Program-made: the position numbers and the translations under genes
Notes under the pieces: generated by a model
Told to the model about the DNA's origin: nothing
What the model saw: the letters and a program-made list of their open reading frames with translations, nothing else
Database searches by the model: none
From: UBA964 sp031382085
Lineage (GTDB): Bacteria > Pseudomonadota > Gammaproteobacteria > Steroidobacterales > Steroidobacteraceae
Direction: 5' to 3'
NCBI GenBank assembly: GCA_031382085.1
Contig: JANMYM010000019.1
Location: 62,001-126,000 of the forward strand
Length of the DNA: 64,000 nt
Part shown: piece after piece, positions 17,099-23,584 of the stretch
Position numbering within the stretch: position 1 is the stretch's first letter
How the letters are laid out: every line of letters begins with the position of its first letter

Positions 17099-19837
17099 TC
17101 AGGGCAGATTCAAGGCGGCGCGCCGGCCGTTGCGCGGTGGCAGGCAGGTAAAGGTCAGGGGCTCGGCAGCGCGTGCCAGCGCCCGCAACGCCGTATCGCT
17201 GAGGCGCGATCCGTCGCGCATCAGCCAGCTGCTGTCGGGCTGAAACAAGCCGCTCTGCGCCACACCATCGATGTTAGCCCGCACCACCAGGTCGCAGGCC
17301 GGCTGCGGCGTTGTTACCAGGGCCTGGGCCTCGAGCAGGCTCAGCTGGTTTTCGATCGCGGTGGAGGAACCGGTTCGCCAGGTCACCTGCTGGCCCACCA
17401 CCGGCAGCAGATTGCTGTCCATGGCTAACACAAACTCGATCACCTGGGCACGACTGCGGTCGGCCGGCGCCGGAAAGAAAAACACCGGGTCCTGGAAGAA
17501 GTCATCGAGCGTCGCAACGCTGCCGTCGTTGGAAAATCCAAAACCGCGGATCTGCGGACCGGTCGCGGCGCCGGTGCCCAGGCTGGAGCCGAACATGCCA
17601 GTCTTCTGATAGACGTTGCGTAACTGCGGCACCTTGAAATTCTCGCTGATACGGCCGCCCTCGAACGACATCAGGCCACCGGTACCGAAGCGTCCGTTGC
17701 CTGGATTCAGGCGGTGGCAGGCATCGCAATTACCTAACAACGTGGTCGGCGCGCCGTTGAAAATCGCGCGTCCAGCCGCCTGGTCCGCGCTCAGGGTGTT
17801 ATCAAGTGCGCGCACCGGATTGGGCGGCATGCTCAAGGCCATCGCAAAATCGGTAAATGCCTGCAATTGAGCGGCATCGAGCGGCGCGTCGCGACCAACC
17901 AGGCCAACGAAAGCCGGATTGAACTCCTTGAAGGACGCCTCTTCCAGAGATTCCAGCGCGCCGCGCACGGTCTGGCGATTGGTGCCGGTGCGATCGCCGC
18001 GCCAGTGCATGGGCCCGTTGCCCGCCAGGCCGCGCAGCGTCTGGGTGTTCATCGGACCTTTCATTGGATGAAACTGCGGCGTCGTGCGCGGGCTGTTAGG
18101 GACATATTGATTGGGATTGGTCTTCATGACGTCGTCCGGATTGCCCAGATCCCAGGACAGCTGGTCCATGTCGCCGAAAACATGGCAGCTACCGCAGGAG
18201 GTCGAACCGTTGGCCGACGTCAGCTGCGCGTCATACAGAAATTGCCGCCCGGTCCTGACCGCCGTGGCCTCGGGCGAAAAAAGCGCGGTGCTGTTGAGCA
18301 CGCTGCGGCTGCTCGTGTCGATGACGCTGACCGCGTGCGCAATGCGCGAGTATACGTAGAGCCGCGAGCCCGCTGCGTTGATGGCAAGCCCGGCAGGGCC
18401 CGCCGGAACCGGGATGTGACGCGATGCATCTGCTGCGAAAGCAGCCGAGGTGAGCGACGCCACCGGCAACGCCGCAACCTTGCCCGAACTGAACGCAGCC
18501 ACGTACAGCGTGTCGCCGGCGGGACTGAATACCATGGCGGTGGGTTGCGCCAGGCTGCGAGCCTTTTCCGCTGCCGGAATGCCCGCGCCCTGCGGCGTGT
18601 TGAAATTCAGATGCGAATTCAAGTGCACCACATCGACCGCGCTGGTGGCCGAATTGACGACCGTCACGCGGGACTCGGCGATACGCCCGCGAACTGTGGA
18701 CCCACCGCGAATGCCAGGACCCTCGAAGCGCACCTGGTTGATCGCCTCGCTATTGCTGACAAAGACACGTCCATCCACCGGGCTGACCGCAAGATTGAAC
18801 AACGTGCTGCCGATTCCGCTCACTTGCGAGCGCACCGTGGGCGTTGTTGCCGCGGCATCGATGACAAACAAGTCGTTGTCAGGCAGGCTGAACTTCACCC
18901 TGGCAGACCAGTCAGTGCGCGCGTCATCGCGCCAGGCGCTGCCATCGAACTTTACGATAAGGCCGGTAGCCGGCGCGCTAACGCCGTCGGCACTGGTCGC
19001 AATGCCGGGCTTGTTAGCTCCCACCGTGTCGCGGTGCAGTACCGTGCTGCGATTGCCCGACATGAAAGGCGCAGCATAAACCGTGCGGCCGTCACCACTG
19101 ACCGCGAGTGCCCGAGGCTTGTCGGCAAACAATGTCAGGATACTGAGCGGTCGGCCATTCACGGAATCATCGAGCTGCGTAGCGTCAAAAATCCAGACAT
19201 CGGCGCGGCCGGTGCCGGGCGTGATCAGCGCTGCGGGCGTGAAGCCGGGACGCTGCTGGCCACGATTGGCAGCGGTGACAAAGGCGCGTTGACGATTCGC
19301 CCCCGCAAACACCACATCGCGCGGCTCGTCGCCGACTAACAAGGTACGCAATACGCGCGGCGTGCCGTCGAGACGCACAACACTGACCGAGTCGGACAGA
19401 TGATTGACCACCCAGACTTCGTTAGCGTCACGCTCCGCAATGGCAACCGGCTCCAGGCCCACGGCTACTGCACTCACAAGCCGCAGCGTGTCGCCCTGCA
19501 CTGCATAGATTTCCAGGCAATGGGACGGAGCATTCGCGACGTACAAGCGCTGGCCGTCCGCCGATAACACGATCGGCCGGACCGGATCGCTTTCAAATAC
19601 CGTCACCGATCCGCTCGCTGTATCTGCCGTCACCGAGTCCGTCGTGCTGCCGCACTGCAGTACCGGCTTCTGCAGAATCGTGCCCTGCGATGCCTCGATG
19701 GCGGCCGCGGTCAGCGGCGGCGGATTATTGCCAACCGGTGGGGTGCTGGCACCAACGGTCGCCGACGACGAACCGCCGCCGCCGCAGGCGGACAGCATCG
19801 CGCCGGCGATCAAAATCGACACAAGACTGCTTTTCAT
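17099..19837 (-). CDS. Lipoprotein with beta-propeller and MauG/CcpA-like dihaem cytochrome c peroxidase domain
   Basis: 912 aa from the ATG at 19837. It has a lipoprotein signal MKSSLVSILIAGAMLSAC with lipidation at Cys18, then a Gly/Ser-rich linker. Residues ~60-545 are YVTN-type propeller repeats, such as SADGQRLYVANAPSHCLEIY and VNHLSDSVSVV. Residues ~548-880 resemble dihaem peroxidases/MauG with two c-type haem sites, CGSCH (~550) and CDACH (~705). In-frame codons upstream to 19891 were rejected because they would bury the lipobox. It is probably anchored in the envelope facing the periplasm. It converges on the cupredoxin/barrel operon with a 21-base gap, which suggests a shared electron-transfer role. 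The substrate is unknown. Confidence 0.85.
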   Translation of the reverse strand: MKSSLVSILIAGAMLSACGGGGSSSATVGASTPPVGNNPPPLTAAAIEASQGTILQKPVLQCGSTTDSVTADTASGSVTVFESDPVRPIVLSADGQRLYVANAPSHCLEIYAVQGDTLRLVSAVAVGLEPVAIAERDANEVWVVNHLSDSVSVVRLDGTPRVLRTLLVGDEPRDVVFAGANRQRAFVTAANRGQQRPGFTPAALITPGTGRADVWIFDATQLDDSVNGRPLSILTLFADKPRALAVSGDGRTVYAAPFMSGNRSTVLHRDTVGANKPGIATSADGVSAPATGLIVKFDGSAWRDDARTDWSARVKFSLPDNDLFVIDAAATTPTVRSQVSGIGSTLFNLAVSPVDGRVFVSNSEAINQVRFEGPGIRGGSTVRGRIAESRVTVVNSATSAVDVVHLNSHLNFNTPQGAGIPAAEKARSLAQPTAMVFSPAGDTLYVAAFSSGKVAALPVASLTSAAFAADASRHIPVPAGPAGLAINAAGSRLYVYSRIAHAVSVIDTSSRSVLNSTALFSPEATAVRTGRQFLYDAQLTSANGSTSCGSCHVFGDMDQLSWDLGNPDDVMKTNPNQYVPNSPRTTPQFHPMKGPMNTQTLRGLAGNGPMHWRGDRTGTNRQTVRGALESLEEASFKEFNPAFVGLVGRDAPLDAAQLQAFTDFAMALSMPPNPVRALDNTLSADQAAGRAIFNGAPTTLLGNCDACHRLNPGNGRFGTGGLMSFEGGRISENFKVPQLRNVYQKTGMFGSSLGTGAATGPQIRGFGFSNDGSVATLDDFFQDPVFFFPAPADRSRAQVIEFVLAMDSNLLPVVGQQVTWRTGSSTAIENQLSLLEAQALVTTPQPACDLVVRANIDGVAQSGLFQPDSSWLMRDGSRLSDTALRALARAAEPLTFTCLPPRNGRRAALNLP

Positions 19838-19885
19838 TCGTCTGACTTTCCGGAGGTGGCGCAGGGCTCGATAGACTAATCGTCG

Positions 19886-19902
19886 CCGCACTGACTTTGC
19901 AC
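19886..19902 (+). promoter_or_regulatory. Candidate sigma-54 promoter upstream of the pilA-like gene
   Basis: The stretch CCGCAC-TGACT-TTGCA resembles the sigma-54 consensus TGGCACG-N4-TTGCW. The TTGCA (-12) half is perfect and the 10-base spacing to the -24 dinucleotide is right. The -24 GG reads CG, which is a weakness. It is about 50 bases upstream of the pilin ATG. In Pseudomonas and Xanthomonas pilA is sigma-54/PilR dependent, which makes this worth noting. No rpoN, pilS or pilR gene is in the window. Confidence 0.35.
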
Positions 19903-19949
19903 TAACTGGCGGATGTGGGTCATGGGAAAGCTCAGGCGCTTAACGTAAT

Positions 19950-20489
19950 ATGGATCACATGAATATGCCAAAACGAGGTTTGGCCCCGGGCGTCACGCTG
20001 GTTGAATTGCTCATTGTCATCGCAATCATCGGCATTCTGGCAACGCTAGCCATTCCCGCCTATTCCGACTTTGTTGTCAAAGCCCAGGTGGTTGAAGGCC
20101 TGACGTTAACGAGCTCCGCCAAAAAAGCAATTGCGGAGATCTACTTTCAAAACGGCGCGCCGCCGGCCAATCGCGTCGCAGCAGGTCTAACGGCAACTGC
20201 GACCGACACCGGCGGCAAGTACGTTTTGTCCGTGGATGTGGTCGGTGGCCGCATTGATCTCACCTTCGGCAACAACGTCAACGCTATCATCAGCAATAGA
20301 GTCTTGTCGATCACGCCCTACGAAACGCAGGACCGTTCCATCGTCTGGCGCTGTGGCCTGGCCGGCGTTCCAAACGGCACCAATCCCCTCGGCACTGCCG
20401 CTGGCGCCCCCGTCACCTACCAGGCCGGCACCCTTGGCGATCTGGATGGTGGCAAGTATCTGCCGCCAATCTGCCGCGCCAGCGGCTGA
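19950..20489 (+). CDS. pilA: Type IVa major pilin-like protein
   Basis: 179 aa prepilin. The short leader ends Pro-Gly before VTLVELLIVIAIIGILATLA, giving a processing site G|V with Glu at +5. The +1 residue is Val instead of the usual Phe. A long amphipathic N-terminal helix (NFVVKAQ type: DFVVKAQVVEGLTLTSSAKK) is followed by a globular domain. Two cysteines near the C-terminus (WRCGL and PPICRASG) would form the disulfide-bounded D-loop of major pilins. It stands alone, away from the minor pilin operon at 41905-49557, as pilA commonly does. It is the most likely main fibre subunit for the PilT motors in this window. Confidence 0.88.
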   Translation: MDHMNMPKRGLAPGVTLVELLIVIAIIGILATLAIPAYSDFVVKAQVVEGLTLTSSAKKAIAEIYFQNGAPPANRVAAGLTATATDTGGKYVLSVDVVGGRIDLTFGNNVNAIISNRVLSITPYETQDRSIVWRCGLAGVPNGTNPLGTAAGAPVTYQAGTLGDLDGGKYLPPICRASG

Positions 20490-20496
20490 CCGCCAG

Positions 20497-20540
20497 ACGC
20501 TTTTTTGACCTAACGCTTTTTTGGCCTAACGCTTTTTTGG
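20497..20540. repeat. 16-bp tandem repeat (about 2.7 copies) at the end of lpd
   Basis: Units start at 20497, 20513 and 20529. Each reads ACGCTTTTTTGRCCTA, and the third is cut by lpd sequence. The third unit is the last codons of lpd (minus strand: Pro-Lys-Lys-Arg-stop), so the 3' end of the gene appears duplicated downstream twice. Two units carry the word CCTAAC (GTTAGG). The T runs could help terminate pilA transcription, but there is no clear GC stem. Confidence 0.8.
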
Positions 20541-22226
20541 AATGTAGAGATCGGTCAGCGTTCCCTCGAACGCTTCAGCCGCCATCGCCACCGACTCGGA
20601 CAGGGTCGGATGCGGGTGTATGGTGCGCCCGATATCGGCGGCATCCAGTCCGTTCTCGATCGCGAGTGCAATCTCGGCCACCAACTCGCCGGCGTTCGGT
20701 CCGACGATACCGCCGCCTAACACGCGGTGGGTCCTGGGGTCAAACAGCAACTTGGTGAAGCCGTCATCGCGCCCCATTGCCAGCGAGCGGCCACTCGCAG
20801 CCCAAGGAAACTGCCCCTTTTCGATCGCGATCCCTTGCGCGCTGGCGTCGTTCTCCGTGAGGCCCACCCAGGCCAATTCCGGATCGGTGTAGGCCACGGA
20901 CGGAATCACGCGCGCGTCGAAATAGCTCTTCTGGCCCGCCGCGACTTCGGCTGCCACCTTGCCCTCGTGCGTGGCTTTGTGAGCCAGCATCGGCTGGCCG
21001 ACAACATCGCCGATCGCAAAGATGTGCGGCACGTGCGTGCGCTGCTGCTTGTCGACCGCGATGAATCCACGCTCGTCCAAAGCGAGGCCCGCCGCCTCGG
21101 CGCCGATCAGGTGGCCGTTCGGCCTGCGGCCCACAGCCACCAGGACCCGGTCGTAGGTCTCGCGCGTCGGCGCGCCCGCGCCTTCGAAGCTGACATGCAG
21201 ACCGGCTTTGTCAGCCGTCACAGCGGTGACTTTCACGCCTAACAGAATCTGCTGGTATTGCTTGCGGATGCGCTTTTCGAGCGGCCGCACGAGATCGATA
21301 TCGGCGCCCGGCATAAGCTGGCTGGTCAATTCCACGACGCTGACCTTGCTGCCCAGTGCCGCATATACGCAGGCCATCTCAAGCCCGATGATGCCGCCGC
21401 CCACCACCAGCATGCGGCCCGGAATATCCCTGAGCTCAAGCGCACCGGTGGAATCAATGATGCGCGGGTCCTGGGGCAGAAACGGCAAGCTGACAGGCTC
21501 GGAACCCACAGCAATGATGCACTGCCTGAACTTGAGCCGCAGTGCTTTGCCCGCCTGCGCAACCTCGATAACGTAGGGATCCACGAAACGGCCCACGCCC
21601 TGGACCACTTCGACGCGGCGCTGGCGGGCGAGTTGTTTGAGCCCGCCGGTCAATTTTGCAATAACGGAATCTTTCCAGGAACGCAGTTTATCCAGATCGA
21701 TGTGCGGCGCGCCGAAGCTGATGCCATGCGCTGCCATCGACTGCGCCTCGTCCAGGACTCTGGCTGCGTGCAACAGTGCCTTGGAGGGTATGCATCCGAC
21801 ATTCAGGCACGCGCCGCCTAACACAGGAGCACGTTCTATCAGCGTGACCTTGAGACCCAGATCCGCCGCGCGAAATGCCGCGCTGTAGCCGCCGGGTCCG
21901 GCGCCTAACACCACGAGGTCGGCTTCTTGATCGAAAGCGACCGCGGCATTGGACGGTTCAGGGCTGGCGCGCGCGGCAGTCTCAATCTTGACGCCTTCGA
22001 TTCGCGCCAGCAATGAGCCCTTGCTGACCCTGTCGCCTTTGCGCACCAGGATTTCCAGCACCTTGCCGGCTGCGACCGAAGGTACATCCATCGCCGCTTT
22101 TTCAGTCTCGAGTGTCACGAGCGGCGTCTCCACCGCAATCGTGTCGCCCACGGCCACCAGCACATCAATGACCGGAACGTCGGCAAAATTCCCAAGATCC
22201 GGAACCGTGATATCGATTGCCGCCAT
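20526..22226 (-). CDS. lpdA: Dihydrolipoyl dehydrogenase (E3) with N-terminal lipoyl domain
   Basis: E3 reoxidises dihydrolipoamide with FAD and NAD+. At 566 aa it is about 95 residues longer than standard E3. The extra part is an N-terminal lipoyl domain (~1-80) with the lipoylation Lys in LETEKAAMDVPS. The catalytic part has the FAD site VVLGAGPGGYSAAFRAADLG, the redox disulfide GGACLNVGCIPSKAL, the NAD site VVGGGIIGLEMA and the C-terminal HPHPTLSE with the active His. Lipoyl-E3 fusions are known from Neisseria (P64k) and other proteobacteria. It is the last gene of aceE-aceF-lpdA, 5 bases after aceF. Confidence 0.96.
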   Translation of the reverse strand: MAAIDITVPDLGNFADVPVIDVLVAVGDTIAVETPLVTLETEKAAMDVPSVAAGKVLEILVRKGDRVSKGSLLARIEGVKIETAARASPEPSNAAVAFDQEADLVVLGAGPGGYSAAFRAADLGLKVTLIERAPVLGGACLNVGCIPSKALLHAARVLDEAQSMAAHGISFGAPHIDLDKLRSWKDSVIAKLTGGLKQLARQRRVEVVQGVGRFVDPYVIEVAQAGKALRLKFRQCIIAVGSEPVSLPFLPQDPRIIDSTGALELRDIPGRMLVVGGGIIGLEMACVYAALGSKVSVVELTSQLMPGADIDLVRPLEKRIRKQYQQILLGVKVTAVTADKAGLHVSFEGAGAPTRETYDRVLVAVGRRPNGHLIGAEAAGLALDERGFIAVDKQQRTHVPHIFAIGDVVGQPMLAHKATHEGKVAAEVAAGQKSYFDARVIPSVAYTDPELAWVGLTENDASAQGIAIEKGQFPWAASGRSLAMGRDDGFTKLLFDPRTHRVLGGGIVGPNAGELVAEIALAIENGLDAADIGRTIHPHPTLSESVAMAAEAFEGTLTDLYIPKKR

Positions 22227-22231
22227 GTGGA

Positions 22232-23584
22232 TCAGTGCGCCGGATCGACCAGCGCGGCAGGATCGGCCAGCGCCGCCGCCAACGCGGTCGTGAATCGGAC
22301 CGCCATCGCGCCATCGATGACGCGATGATCGTAGGATAGCGACAGCGGCAGCATCAGGCGAGGTACGAAGCTCTCATCGCGCCAGACAAGCCTGTTAGCG
22401 GAGCGCGACACGCCGAGTATCGCAACCTCGGGCGCGTTGATGATGGGCGTAAACGCCGTGCCGCCAATCCCGCCAAGGCTGGAAATCGTGAAACTGCCGC
22501 CCTGCATGTCGGCCGCCGGTAGTTTCCCGGCTCGCGCTTTGTCCGACAATTGCGCAAGCTCGCGGGCAATCGTGAAAATATCCTTGAGATCGGCGTCGCG
22601 TATCACCGGCACCAGCAATCCGTTAGGCGTGTCGGCCGCAAATCCAATATGGCAGTACTTCTTGAACACCAGGTTCTGCCCGGACTCATCCAGCGAGGCA
22701 TTCACCGCCGGAAAATCGCGCAGGACCTTGGCGCAGGCACGAACGATGAACGCCAGCGGCGTTAGTTTGACGCCCTGCTGCCGCGCCTTTTGCTGCAGCT
22801 GGCTGCGGGTGGCCTCCAGCGCGGTGATATCCGCCTCGTCAAACTGCGTGACATGCGGGATGTTGACCCAGGACGCATGTAGCCGCGGGCCGGATAATTT
22901 TTGTACCCGCGACAGCGGTTTGACTTCCACCGCACCGAAAGCTGCAAAATCCACTTTGGGCACTGCGGGCAGCGCAGCCACCGGCGCGGCACCCGAGGTG
23001 CTGACAACTGTCGGACCCTGCAGCGCCCGCTTGACATAGCCCTTCACGTCATCATGCGTGATGCGGCCCTTGAGGCCTGATCCGGCGAGCCGCGCAAGAT
23101 CCACCCCCAGCTCCCGCGCCAGGTGGCGCACCGAAGGCCCGGCATGCGCGCGCGAAAAACCGGGCTCGTCGATCAACGGCAGATCGGTGCGTGCGCCCGG
23201 CAGGGCCGCTGTCGGCAACACGATCCGCGTAACGGCGGTTTCGCCGGGATCAAACGCTTGCGCACTGACAGGCTTGCCGGCAACTGGCGCCGGCTTGTTA
23301 GGGCTCGGCACCGGCCCGGATGCCACCGCAGCGACCACTGCGTCACTCGGTGCAATGTGCAGCAGCAAATCACCGGCATTGACCGTGTCGCCCTTCTTGA
23401 CGTGCCATGCGCCCACCACACCCGCCACCGGGCTGGGCACATCGATCGTCGCCTTCTCGGTCTCCAGCGTCAGCAGCGGCGTGTCCACGGCGACCGAGTC
23501 ACCGCTTGCGACCAGCAGGTCGATGACCGCGACGTCCTTGAAGTTGCCGAGGTCAGGAACCAGAACGGGCGTTGCGTCGCTCAT
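22232..23584 (-). CDS. aceF: Pyruvate dehydrogenase E2, dihydrolipoyllysine acetyltransferase
   Basis: 450 aa. It has one N-terminal lipoyl domain (~5-78, LETEKATIDVPSP with the lipoyl Lys), an Ala/Pro linker, a peripheral-subunit-binding domain (~148-185, VRHLARELGVDLARLAGSG), and a catalytic acetyltransferase domain (~215-450) ending with LSLSYDHRVIDGA, the DHRxxDG active site. E. coli AceF has three lipoyl domains; here the second one of the complex is supplied by the lipoyl domain on E3. Its ATG overlaps the aceE stop (ATGA). Confidence 0.96.
   Translation of the reverse strand: MSDATPVLVPDLGNFKDVAVIDLLVASGDSVAVDTPLLTLETEKATIDVPSPVAGVVGAWHVKKGDTVNAGDLLLHIAPSDAVVAAVASGPVPSPNKPAPVAGKPVSAQAFDPGETAVTRIVLPTAALPGARTDLPLIDEPGFSRAHAGPSVRHLARELGVDLARLAGSGLKGRITHDDVKGYVKRALQGPTVVSTSGAAPVAALPAVPKVDFAAFGAVEVKPLSRVQKLSGPRLHASWVNIPHVTQFDEADITALEATRSQLQQKARQQGVKLTPLAFIVRACAKVLRDFPAVNASLDESGQNLVFKKYCHIGFAADTPNGLLVPVIRDADLKDIFTIARELAQLSDKARAGKLPAADMQGGSFTISSLGGIGGTAFTPIINAPEVAILGVSRSANRLVWRDESFVPRLMLPLSLSYDHRVIDGAMAVRFTTALAAALADPAALVDPAH

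Noticed and set aside
17867..19339. Long open frame (490 codons) on the plus strand opposite the dihaem propeller gene
   Set aside because: It lies wholly antisense to a gene with clear lipobox and CxxCH motifs and has no recognisable domain; long antisense frames are usual in high-GC DNA.
19903..19949. A second sigma-54-like match (GG-N10-GC around 19924-19937) before pilA
   Set aside because: Only the two invariant dinucleotides fit, and it lies too close to the start codon; the site at 19886-19902 is better.
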